Assembly (NCBI GenBank): GCA_900557555.1
Contig: USTH01000027.1
Coordinates: 1-20,254 of the forward strand
Reading direction: 5' to 3'
DNA from: an uncultured Prevotellaceae bacterium
GTDB taxonomy: Bacteria; Bacteroidota; Bacteroidia; Bacteroidales; Bacteroidaceae
Length of the DNA stretch: 20,254 bases
Below are positions 13,526 through 20,254 of this stretch, one piece after another. The first letter of the stretch is position 1. The number at the start of each line of letters is the position of its first letter. Below the pieces are notes generated by a model. It saw only the letters and a list, made by a program, of their open reading frames with translations. It did not search any database and was not told where the DNA came from. The position numbers and the translations under genes are program-made.

Positions 13526-14383
13526 TTAGAGATATTTCTTGAGTACTTTGATATTGGCCTTTTCGTTGATATGTTTGATGGCCTGTTCCTTGATTTGACG
13601 TACGCGTTCGCGGCTTAGCCCCATGAGTTGTGCCACCTCCTCGGCGGTGCGCTCACGTTGTCCGATGCCGTATAGCATCTCGAGTACTTTCTGCTCTTTG
13701 GCTGTGAGGCATTTTAGTGCTACGGCAAGGTCGGTGGCGAGTGATTCGTGCTCCATGCGTGCATCTGTAGGACGGTCGTTCTCGTAGGTCATGTTGTCGG
13801 CCATGGAACTGGTCTCGTCATTCTGATAAGGGGTGTCTACAGATATCTTCTTGCCAGTGCTGCCGATGGCAAGTGCGACTTTGTCCACTTCGGCATCAAC
13901 GATTTCGGCCAGCTCTTCGGCTGACGGCTCGCGTTGATTGGTCTGCTCGAATTCGACCTTGGCTTTGTTGAGTTTGCTTTGAAATCCTACCTGATTGAGA
14001 GGCATGCGTACGATGCGGCTGTTCTCAGAAATTGCTTGAAGAATGCTTTGGCGAATCCACCATACGGCATACGAAATAAACTTGAAGCCTCGTGTCTCAT
14101 CAAATTTCTCTGCGGCGCGGATAAGGCCGATATTGCCTTCGTCAATAAGGTCGTTAAGCGAGAGTCCCTGGTTGCTGTATTGCTTTGCAACGCTGACCAC
14201 GAAACGCAAGTTGGCACAAACCAATTTCTCCATGGCTTTCATGTCACCCTTGTGAATCTGTTGGGCAAGAATCACTTCTTCCTCGGTTGAAATCATGGGA
14301 ATTCGGCTTACTTCGCTTAGATAACTGCCGATGCCGGCCTCTTGTCGGTTGGTAATACCTTGTACAATCTTAAGTTGGCGCAT
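13526..14383 (-). CDS. RpoD-family RNA polymerase sigma-70 factor
   Basis: The 285-residue protein has region 1.2 (IGSYLSEVSRIPMIS), region 2 (ANLRFVVSVAKQY to FKFISYAVWWIRQSILQAI, with core-binding DLIDEGNIGLIRAAEKFD), region 3 (MPLNQVG to about 190) and region 4 with the helix-turn-helix EEVAQLMGLSRERVRQIKEQAI. Region 1.1 is missing, as in Bacteroidota primary sigma factors. It directs RNA polymerase to -33/-7 promoters. It may be the housekeeping RpoD, or a closely related group 2 paralog, since Bacteroidota genomes can carry more than one; residues such as VCANLRF and the C-terminal tail NIKVLKKYL differ from the version I remember as housekeeping. Hence no symbol is assigned. It has a consensus promoter (14491-14521) with a leader of about 100 nt and a strong hairpin after it. 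Confidence 0.9.
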   Translation of the reverse strand: MRQLKIVQGITNRQEAGIGSYLSEVSRIPMISTEEEVILAQQIHKGDMKAMEKLVCANLRFVVSVAKQYSNQGLSLNDLIDEGNIGLIRAAEKFDETRGFKFISYAVWWIRQSILQAISENSRIVRMPLNQVGFQSKLNKAKVEFEQTNQREPSAEELAEIVDAEVDKVALAIGSTGKKISVDTPYQNDETSSMADNMTYENDRPTDARMEHESLATDLAVALKCLTAKEQKVLEMLYGIGQRERTAEEVAQLMGLSRERVRQIKEQAIKHINEKANIKVLKKYL

Positions 14384-14490
14384 ATTTTTTTATTTAAATT
14401 TTTGTCTTCGTAGGGTTCGGCGTTGTCTTATATAAAATAATGTGGGTGTAATATGCCCATAAAAAAGTGCCGACTATCTCAAAGTGGGCG

Positions 14491-14521
14491 CAAAATTACT
14501 GAATTATTTGTTGGCTTCAAA
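14491..14521 (-). promoter_or_regulatory. Promoter of the rpoD-family gene
   Basis: On the - strand: TTTG (14521-14518), 19 nt, TAATTTTG (14498-14491). It is a full consensus match. Transcription from near 14484 would give a 5' leader of about 100 nt, long enough for regulation, though no riboswitch fold was recognised. Confidence 0.65.
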
Positions 14522-14576
14522 AAACTTGGCACGGTTTTTGAAACGAACAAGCGACGGAGGTTAAAAAATCTTAAAA

Positions 14577-14610
14577 GCAAAAAAGTTTTGCCGGTGGAAG
14601 TCTCGGCCAG
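14577..14610 (-). terminator. Possible terminator after the GNAT gene
   Basis: On the - strand, a short stem (GCTGG with CCGGC, one G.U pair, within 14589-14610) and an A/T stem (GCAAAA with TTTTGC, 14577-14591) are followed by T-rich sequence. It lies downstream of the GNAT stop at 14643 and upstream of the rpoD-family promoter. The pairing is weak. Confidence 0.3.
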
Positions 14611-14642
14611 CGTTATGTGTGGCTAAAATGATGTGTTGAGGT

Positions 14643-15248
14643 TTAGTTCTCGTTGTGTGCGGCTTGGGAAATTGGCGTGGCCTTGCGAACCATGTGGTGC
14701 ATGGGGTGGCTGCCCCATGATTTTTCATCGGCAACGGTGAAGCCTAATGATGCGTAAAGTTTTTCGGCCTTGGGATTACCATGGTCTACAAGCAATCCTG
14801 TGTATGGAAGGCCCATCTGGGCGGTCTTTTCAAAGCCAGCCTTTAGCAAGCGTGTGGCAATTCCCAGACGACGGTACATTTTTTTTACACACAGCGAATC
14901 AAGATATAGTTCTCCTTCTTGTGTTTCGTCATCAAGTGTGAGGTCGCGATTGAAGATACTTTTCATTCCTTCAAGGAACGGTGTACGCAGTTTGTGGAGC
15001 ATCGCACCGTCATAGCTTACCAGCATGCCCGCCAGATTGTCTTCGTCTGTGTCGAATGCCACAATGGTGTTGAGATAGCTGTATTGAGTATTGTCGGCTT
15101 CAACAAGGCTGGTCATGAATTCGTGGAAGTCTATGTCGGTGTGGTCAGGGCCATAGAACCATTTGCAGCAGTCGGGAGTCATGGCTTCCATTATCAGTGA
15201 GGCTATTTCGGAGGATTCCTGCTTTTTGGCGGGGCGGATGATAATCAT
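14643..15248 (-). CDS. GNAT-family N-acetyltransferase
   Basis: The 201-residue product has an N-terminal beta strand IIIRPAKKQ, the acceptor-side helix SEIASLIMEAM, and GNAT motif A as a strand LYLDSLCVKKMYR followed by the acetyl-CoA pyrophosphate loop RRLGIATRLL, then motif B NPKAEKLYASLGF. The substrate is unknown: an amino group on a small molecule, peptide or protein N-terminus is possible. The start at 15248 (MIIIRP) puts the first strand at the N-terminus and leaves 25 nt after the DUF2027/Smr stop; an upstream Met at 15284 would add 12 residues without family features and overlap the previous gene. It is the last gene of the cstA-DUF2027-GNAT operon. Confidence 0.85.
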   Translation of the reverse strand: MIIIRPAKKQESSEIASLIMEAMTPDCCKWFYGPDHTDIDFHEFMTSLVEADNTQYSYLNTIVAFDTDEDNLAGMLVSYDGAMLHKLRTPFLEGMKSIFNRDLTLDDETQEGELYLDSLCVKKMYRRLGIATRLLKAGFEKTAQMGLPYTGLLVDHGNPKAEKLYASLGFTVADEKSWGSHPMHHMVRKATPISQAAHNEN

Positions 15249-15273
15249 AGAGTTGTAGTTTTTTTTCGAGAGG

Positions 15274-16383
15274 TTAATGTACAATTACTAATGTGGCGCC
15301 AAAACCGTATTCGCGGAACGAGGCATCCTGCCAGTTGCACCGTGGGTATTTGCGTTTTAGTTCTTGGACAATTTTGTTGCGAAGAATGCCATCTCCCTTG
15401 CCATGAATAAAGACAATACGTTTGCCTTTGATTTTAATACATTCGTCCATCTTTTTTCGGAAGGTGTCAACTTGATATTCCAGAATGTCAGCGGGGGACA
15501 TGCCTGCAGTAGTGTCGAGCAACTCGTCAGCATGCAGATCTATTACTTCGTCCTGTTTGGTTTTGGCAGGTTTCGCATTGCCCTCGGTCTTTTTGCTTGT
15601 ATTCTTGATGGTGTTACCAGTCAACTTAATATCTGTCTTGCCAGTCAGCATCTTGTGCAGGTTGCAGGTGACGATATCGTTTTCTGCCACAGTAACTGTT
15701 AGTACGGGAGTGGAAAAGAAATCGTTGGGGCGGAAGAGGTGTGGTTTATAAAACCGCGTCAGGTCAAGGCGTAACTCTGCACTGATTGGTGTCTTAAGCA
15801 TAAATGTCTTGTCTTGTTTGAACGCCAGAGCTTGCAGGCAAATATGCTGCATCTCGTTTAGGGTCTCCGTCTCTATGGTCTCAACATATACTTTGGTGTT
15901 GGGTTCGGCGGTGTCTATGTGACGTAGCATCCAAAGGGTGCTTTCGCCGCTCAGCAGTGTATAACTGATGTAGTAGTTTGAGTCATTGACGAAGTAAACA
16001 TCAAATTTGCCTTTGAAAAGGGTTGCCGGACTGTTGGGCGAGGGTGACGACTGTAACTGGTCTGCAGGTTCAAAACATAGATAGAGATTGAGCTTGTCGC
16101 CACCCTTACGTTCCTGATTGATAGGCTTGTAGGTAATGGGCTTGTCGGCGGGTTCGGCTTCTGGCGTTTCGGCTTCTTTTGCCGCAGCTTTTGGTGCGAC
16201 GGTTGGGGCCTCGCCTTTTATGCGTTTCTCCTTTTCGGTATCCACTACTACGCAATTATGCATGAGTACAGGAATGTCAAAGCCGTATTCGTCTTCAACA
16301 AGTACTGTGTCGCGTCCTTGAAATCCAGTTATGCGGCCACCGCCTGTGCTGTCAAGGAATCTAACTTTGTCGCCTATCTTCAT
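15274..16383 (-). CDS. DUF2027 domain protein with C-terminal Smr domain
   Basis: From ATG 16383 the protein has 369 residues. The N-terminus (MKIGDKVRFLDSTGGGRITGF, about 1-60) is an SH3-like strand set. An Ala/Glu/Pro-rich linker follows (about 62-95), then a beta-rich DUF2027 region (about 98-255), a Lys/Thr-rich linker, and an Smr domain (about 283-369) with DLHADELLD, IVFIHGKGDGILRNKI and the final GFGATLVIVH. Smr domains, as in MutS2, are nucleic-acid nucleases or binders; IHGKGDG is the usual core motif. This layout is common in Bacteroidota and its substrate is not known. The start is set by a 4-nt ATGA overlap with the cstA stop, which marks translational coupling; a longer frame to 16452 would lie inside cstA. 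Confidence 0.87.
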   Translation of the reverse strand: MKIGDKVRFLDSTGGGRITGFQGRDTVLVEDEYGFDIPVLMHNCVVVDTEKEKRIKGEAPTVAPKAAAKEAETPEAEPADKPITYKPINQERKGGDKLNLYLCFEPADQLQSSPSPNSPATLFKGKFDVYFVNDSNYYISYTLLSGESTLWMLRHIDTAEPNTKVYVETIETETLNEMQHICLQALAFKQDKTFMLKTPISAELRLDLTRFYKPHLFRPNDFFSTPVLTVTVAENDIVTCNLHKMLTGKTDIKLTGNTIKNTSKKTEGNAKPAKTKQDEVIDLHADELLDTTAGMSPADILEYQVDTFRKKMDECIKIKGKRIVFIHGKGDGILRNKIVQELKRKYPRCNWQDASFREYGFGATLVIVH

Positions 16384-17855
16384 AATCGGTTGGTTTTGTT
16401 TAGGTTTTTGTTCTTCCATACCATGAACCATACGCCCGAAGCCAACGTGCATACAATACCAGTGATGTAGGAGAGCTGGTTGCCCATGTCAAGGCTGTTG
16501 TGGTCAATGCAGATATAGGTGACACACACGCAGACCATGAACATGCCTGGCAGCAGGGTGATGAAATATGGCTTCTTGAGCTTAGCCAGATATATAGTGA
16601 TGGTGAAGAATGTAAAAATCGAGAAAGTCTGGTTGAACCATGCAAAGTACCGCCACAGAATGTCAAACTTGACAAAAAGCACTACACTGATGGTAAATAC
16701 GGGCACACACAGCAGGAGACGCTTGGCTATTTTGTTCTGCTTTATCCTAAGCATGTCGGCAGCAATGAGGCGAGCGCACCGCAAGGCTGTGTCGCCAGTT
16801 GTTATGGGGGCTATTACTACACCGAGTATGGCAAGAATCGCGCCAAACGAGCCAAGCCAATCATTGCATATCATATTGACAAGAATGGCAGGGTTGACCG
16901 AACCGCTTTTGGCGTCATACATGGCGTTGTAGAGCTTTTCGTAAGGTGTGGTTCCTGCCACGTCAAGCGAACTTATAAACTGCAGAGTGGCCGCCGCCCA
17001 TATCAAGGCAACGACACCCTCTGTTATCATTGCTCCGTAAAACACGCGCCGTCCGTAGCGCTCGTTCTTAATACAACGTGCCATCATGGGACTCTGCGTG
17101 GCATGGAAGCCGCTCACTGCACCACAAGCGATAGTTATGCACAGGCAAGGGAACAGTGGCAGTGCGCCATCGGGGTAGTGGTTTGCAAAGGCGTCGGTTA
17201 TCTCTGGCATACCGCCGCCGTTGTAGATGAAGATGCCAAATAACAAGCACACGGCCATAAACAGAAGCACAACTCCGAAAACAGGGTAGATTTTTCCGAT
17301 AATTTTGTTGATGGGCAGGATGGCGGCAAGCAAGTAGTAGCCGAAGATCACCACAACCCAGAAGAGGTAGCCGTCCATGCCTACAACATCACCAGTCATG
17401 CTGTCAAGCAGTCCGGCAGGGGTCTTGACAAACACCGCCACCACCAAAACCATGAGGAACAATGCAAGTATGCGCTGGCTGGCACGTGCAAAGCTGCCCA
17501 TTTCGTCACCGACAATCTCGGGCAACGAGGCTCCGTTGCGCTTGAGCGAAATCATGGCCGACATGTAGTCGTGCACAGCTCCGCCAAAAATGCAACCAAG
17601 CACAATCCAGAAATAGGCGGCAGGGCCGAAGAGGATGCCTTGTATGGTGCCGAATATTGGCCCAGTGCCTGCAATGTTGAGAAACTGAATAAGAAAAACC
17701 TTCCATGTGGGCATGGGTATATAGTCCACGCCGTCCTGCATGGCGTAGCAAGGAGGGGTGCGGTTGGGGTCTGGTTGAATGATTTTTTCTGCAAATTTGC
17801 CGTAGATGGCATAGCCTGCAATCAGACAAATCAGGCTAATGACGAAAGTGTACAT
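16380..17855 (-). CDS. cstA: Carbon starvation protein CstA-family transporter
   Basis: CstA proteins are inner-membrane carriers linked to peptide or pyruvate uptake under carbon limitation. The 491 residues contain many TM helices and the family marks: GVDYIPMP (about 43-50), QFLNIAGTGPIFGTIQG, FWIVLGCIFGGAVHDYM, LKRNG.SLPEIVGDEMG and ACGAVSGFHATQSPM. It is shorter than the roughly 700-residue E. coli CstA, as is common in Bacteroidota. It is the first gene of an operon with the DUF2027/Smr and GNAT genes, joined by an ATGA overlap. A TAATTTTG -7 element lies upstream at 17880-17887, but no good -33 element was found with it. Transport substrate cannot be decided here. Confidence 0.93.
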   Translation of the reverse strand: MYTFVISLICLIAGYAIYGKFAEKIIQPDPNRTPPCYAMQDGVDYIPMPTWKVFLIQFLNIAGTGPIFGTIQGILFGPAAYFWIVLGCIFGGAVHDYMSAMISLKRNGASLPEIVGDEMGSFARASQRILALFLMVLVVAVFVKTPAGLLDSMTGDVVGMDGYLFWVVVIFGYYLLAAILPINKIIGKIYPVFGVVLLFMAVCLLFGIFIYNGGGMPEITDAFANHYPDGALPLFPCLCITIACGAVSGFHATQSPMMARCIKNERYGRRVFYGAMITEGVVALIWAAATLQFISSLDVAGTTPYEKLYNAMYDAKSGSVNPAILVNMICNDWLGSFGAILAILGVVIAPITTGDTALRCARLIAADMLRIKQNKIAKRLLLCVPVFTISVVLFVKFDILWRYFAWFNQTFSIFTFFTITIYLAKLKKPYFITLLPGMFMVCVCVTYICIDHNSLDMGNQLSYITGIVCTLASGVWFMVWKNKNLNKTNRL

Positions 17856-17879
17856 ATTAGTTTTTTGAATTTAATTACG

Positions 17880-17887
17880 CAAAATTA
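17880..17887 (-). promoter_or_regulatory. Possible -7 element of the cstA operon
   Basis: TAATTTTG on the - strand, 25 nt upstream of the cstA start, is the same octamer as in three other - strand promoters here. No TTTG lies at the 19-21 nt distance, so expression may need an activator, which would fit carbon-starvation control, or this is not the promoter. Confidence 0.4.
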
Positions 17888-17953
17888 CGACTTTTCAGAG
17901 AGGCACATCTGCATTTTCTTGCATAATTGATGGGTGGCGTGTTAAAAAATCAT

Positions 17954-17961
17954 TATTTTTG
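17954..17961 (+). promoter_or_regulatory. Possible -7 element for fhs
   Basis: TATTTTTG matches TAnnTTTG. No TTTG is found 19-21 nt upstream; only a weak TTGA lies at 23 nt. Use of this site would give a leader of about 115 nt before ATG 18086. Nothing else was recognised in the 230-nt divergent region 17856-18085. Confidence 0.35.
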
Positions 17962-18085
17962 CCTTGTAATCATTTGTGTGGAACATACGATTTGAATCGG
18001 GGTGAACGAAACAGATCTACCCGTGACTGAAAGAAATGCGTCGAACGTACGAACTATTACTATTACCAACATAATTTTACAGCAC

Positions 18086-19753
18086 ATGAAATCGGACATA
18101 CAGATAGCACGCGAAGCCAAGCTGAAACCCATTGCCCAAGTAGCATCGTCACTTGGGATTGACAGTGACAGGATTGAACCCTACGGGCGCTATATTGCAA
18201 AGTTGCCCCTTGAACTCATTGACGATGCCAAAGTGCGCCAGAGTAGATTGATACTGGTCACTGCCATTACACCAACCAAGGCAGGCATAGGCAAAACCAC
18301 TGTCAGCGTAGGGCTTGCCATGGGTTTGTGCCGTATTGGCAAGAAAGCTCTTACCGTGTTGCGCGAACCATCGTTGGGGCCGTGCTTCGGCATGAAGGGC
18401 GGCGCAGCAGGCGGAGGCTATGCCCAAGTGTTGCCGATGGACAAAATCAACCTCCACTTTACGGGTGATTTTCATGCCATTACATCGGCCCACAACATGA
18501 TTTCGGCGCTGCTTGACAACTACATATATCAGCACCGCGATGAGGGGTTTGCCCTGAAAGAGGTGCTTTGGAAGCGTGTGCTTGATGTTAACGACCGCAA
18601 TCTTCGGTATATTGTTACTGGCCTTGGTGCCAAGACCAATGGAGTTGTTGGCGAAAGTGGTTTTGACATTACTCCCGCCAGCGAGATAATGGCGGTGTTG
18701 TGTCTGGCAAGCAGTCCTGATGACTTGCGTCGCCGCATTGAAAACATATTGTTGGGCACTACAATAGACGGCAAGCCGTTTACTGTAAAGGACCTTGGGG
18801 TGGCGGGTGCTATATGCGTTTTGCTGATGGATGCACTGAAACCTAATCTTGTGCAGACGGTGGAAAACACTCCTGCCATTGTTCACGGAGGCCCGTTTGC
18901 CAACATTGCCCATGGGTGCAATTCGGTTTTGGCTACCAGAATGGGCTTGAGCCTCGCCGACTATGTGGTTACTGAAGCAGGTTTTGGTGCAGACCTCGGA
19001 GCAGAGAAGTTCTATGATATCAAGTGTCGCAAGTCGGGGGTTAGCCCAGTGCTGACAGTGATTGTGGCCACGACTCAGGGGTTGAAGATGCATGGCGGTG
19101 TGGCCCTTGATGCTATTAAAGAATCTGATATGGATGGATTGCGTGAGGGTATGAAAAACCTTGATAAGCACATTGCCAATCTGCAGTCGTTTGGTCAGAC
19201 TGTTGTTGTGTGTTTCAACCGTTTTGCAACCGATACGGACGAAGAGATTGAGTTCTGTCGCCAGCATTGCAAAGAATTAGGAGTGGGGTTTGCTGTCAAC
19301 AACGCTTTCAACGAGGGTGGCAGCGGTGCAGAAGCCTTGGCGCGTCTTGTAGTTGATACCATTGACAGCAAACCGTCTGCGGAACTTGACTACTGTTATT
19401 CTGACTCCGATTCCATACAAGCTAAGGCCGAGGCAGTGGCAAAGCGTATTTATGGTGCCAAGGCTGTCACGTTCAGCCCTGCTGCCAGAAAAATGCTGGC
19501 AAAGATTGACGAACTTGGTGTGTCTCATTTCCCTGTTTGTGTGGCCAAGACACAGTACTCGTTCAGTGCAGATGCTAAGGCTTATGGGGTGCCCAAGGAT
19601 TTTACTGTCAACATTCGCGATATAGTCATCAACATGGGAGCGGAATTTATAGTTCTAATTGCGGGTGACATCATGCGTATGCCAGGTTTGCCTAAAAGTC
19701 CGCAAGCAGAGCGCATTGACATTGTAGATGGAAAGATTGAGGGCTTGTCGTAA
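18086..19753 (+). CDS. fhs: Formate-tetrahydrofolate ligase
   Basis: The enzyme joins formate to tetrahydrofolate using ATP, giving 10-formyl-THF for one-carbon metabolism (purines and formyl-Met). From ATG 18086 it has 555 residues, the usual length. Marks are the P-loop-like PTKAGIGKTT (about 63-72; the family more often has GEGKTT), REPSLGPCFGMKGGAAGGGYAQV, LHFTGDFHAI.SAHN, HGGPFANIAHGCNS, TEAGFGADLGAEKF and a closing GDIMRMPGLPKSP. The frame stays open upstream to GTG 18002, but those 28 residues have no family counterpart. It is cytoplasmic. The trmO gene follows in the same direction after 49 nt, so the two may be cotranscribed. Confidence 0.97.
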   Translation: MKSDIQIAREAKLKPIAQVASSLGIDSDRIEPYGRYIAKLPLELIDDAKVRQSRLILVTAITPTKAGIGKTTVSVGLAMGLCRIGKKALTVLREPSLGPCFGMKGGAAGGGYAQVLPMDKINLHFTGDFHAITSAHNMISALLDNYIYQHRDEGFALKEVLWKRVLDVNDRNLRYIVTGLGAKTNGVVGESGFDITPASEIMAVLCLASSPDDLRRRIENILLGTTIDGKPFTVKDLGVAGAICVLLMDALKPNLVQTVENTPAIVHGGPFANIAHGCNSVLATRMGLSLADYVVTEAGFGADLGAEKFYDIKCRKSGVSPVLTVIVATTQGLKMHGGVALDAIKESDMDGLREGMKNLDKHIANLQSFGQTVVVCFNRFATDTDEEIEFCRQHCKELGVGFAVNNAFNEGGSGAEALARLVVDTIDSKPSAELDYCYSDSDSIQAKAEAVAKRIYGAKAVTFSPAARKMLAKIDELGVSHFPVCVAKTQYSFSADAKAYGVPKDFTVNIRDIVINMGAEFIVLIAGDIMRMPGLPKSPQAERIDIVDGKIEGLS

Positions 19754-19802
19754 ATCTTTATGCGTTGTTGGCAGACTTGTGCTATGACAACATGCAGCAT
19801 TT

Positions 19803-20254
19803 ATGGAAATTAGTCCGATAGCACATATAGAGACCGATTTTGGAGGCAAATTCGGAGTGCCACGCCAGAGTGGTATCGTCAGCGGATTATGTGGACGTAT
19901 TGTCTTTGAACCCACCTATCGTAATCCAGATGCCCTTAGGGGGCTGGCTGACTTTGAATACGTGTGGTTGCTGTGGGATTTCAGCGAGGCGCACCGCCAA
20001 GGTTGGAGTCCTACGGTGCGACCGCCACGTCTCGGAGGCAACGAACGGATGGGAGTGTTTGCCACCCGTTCGCCGTATCGCCCCAACAATATAGGACTGT
20101 CGGCTGTGAAGTTGCTTGGTGTGGACTATGATACCAAGGACGGACCTGTGATATTTGTTGGAGGGGCAGACTTGATGACAGGCACTCCGATCTACGACAT
20201 CAAGCCCTATCTTGCCTACACCGATGCCCATCCCGGTGCAAGGGGTGGGTTCAC
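19803..20254 (+). CDS. trmO: tRNA (adenine(37)-N6)-methyltransferase TrmO, 3' truncated by window end
   Basis: TrmO (YaeB/TsaA/VirR family) uses S-adenosylmethionine to methylate t6A37 in tRNA, giving m6t6A. The visible 150 codons translate to a protein starting MEISPIAHIETDFGGKFGVP. They contain the family's DFEYVWLLWDFSE, NERMGVFATRSPYRPNNIG followed by LSAVKLL, and ADLMTGTPIYDIKPYLAY. These cover the N-terminal beta-barrel catalytic domain; the C-terminal region lies beyond the window, and no stop is reached. ATG 19803 is the first start in frame and gives the family's normal N-terminus. It is a separate gene, 49 nt after fhs. Confidence 0.93.
   Translation, partial: MEISPIAHIETDFGGKFGVPRQSGIVSGLCGRIVFEPTYRNPDALRGLADFEYVWLLWDFSEAHRQGWSPTVRPPRLGGNERMGVFATRSPYRPNNIGLSAVKLLGVDYDTKDGPVIFVGGADLMTGTPIYDIKPYLAYTDAHPGARGGF

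Noticed and set aside
16384..16452. N-terminal extension of the DUF2027/Smr protein
   Set aside because: It would lie within cstA. The ATGA overlap start at 16383 gives the expected MKIGDKV beginning.
16500..17243. Open frame on the + strand inside cstA (247 codons)
   Set aside because: It is the shadow of a conserved membrane protein gene; its translation is hydrophilic and Cys/His-rich without family features.
18002..18085. N-terminal extension of fhs from GTG 18002
   Set aside because: The 28 extra residues have no match in the family, and ATG 18086 gives the normal 555-residue length.
18149..19267. Long open frame on the - strand inside fhs (372 codons)
   Set aside because: fhs is a full-length, well-conserved enzyme on the + strand. 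The antisense translation has no recognisable domain.
1..20254. CRISPR array, tRNA, rRNA or insertion sequence
   Set aside because: No regular spaced repeats, no cloverleaf with a conserved T-loop, no rRNA-like stretch and no transposase frame were found on reading both strands. A covariance-model search would be the decisive test for small RNAs.

Overview
The window looks like a chromosomal segment of a Bacteroidota (Bacteroidales) bacterium, most likely Prevotellaceae or a close relative. Three things point there. Start codons lack Shine-Dalgarno sequences. Several promoters fit the Bacteroidota consensus TTTG-N19-20-TAnnTTTG. The gene families are typical: BspA-type leucine-rich repeats, a DUF2027/Smr protein, a short RpoD-family sigma factor without region 1.1, a short CstA and a long QueA. 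The species cannot be named from this sequence alone.

Left part (about 63-9920, all + strand): ten genes that read as one eukaryotic-like signalling locus. In order they are a cytoplasmic BspA-type LRR protein, a stand-alone LytTR DNA-binding protein, an FHA/two-TM/zinc-ribbon membrane protein, a secreted caspase-fold protease, a protein with two EF-hand loops, a zinc-ribbon/FHA protein, a PP2C phosphatase with a TM tail, a Hanks-type Ser/Thr kinase with a TM segment and extracytoplasmic MORN repeats, and two secreted FGE-sulfatase-fold paralogs. The phosphatase, kinase and first FGE-fold gene overlap or abut, so they are almost certainly cotranslated. A consensus promoter and a possible terminator before the EF-hand gene suggest more than one transcription unit. 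Kinase and phosphatase would write and erase Ser/Thr phosphate, the FHA proteins would read it, and the caspase, FGE-fold and MORN parts would act outside the inner membrane. The output of the circuit cannot be seen.

Middle part (9977-14383, all - strand): a gate-domain (nucleoside-recognition) membrane protein whose promoter is straddled by a palindrome, then a queA-nudix operon, then an RpoD-family sigma gene followed by a very strong tandem hairpin. These are ordinary chromosomal genes.

Right part (14643-17855, - strand): the cstA -> DUF2027/Smr -> GNAT operon with a 4-nt ATGA overlap. A divergent intergenic region separates it from fhs (formate-tetrahydrofolate ligase, + strand). The window ends inside trmO (tRNA m6t6A37 methyltransferase), truncated at its 3' end. 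No rRNA, tRNA, CRISPR array or transposase was seen. A 17-nt intergenic motif occurs three times, once as part of a 14-bp perfect hairpin at the left edge.
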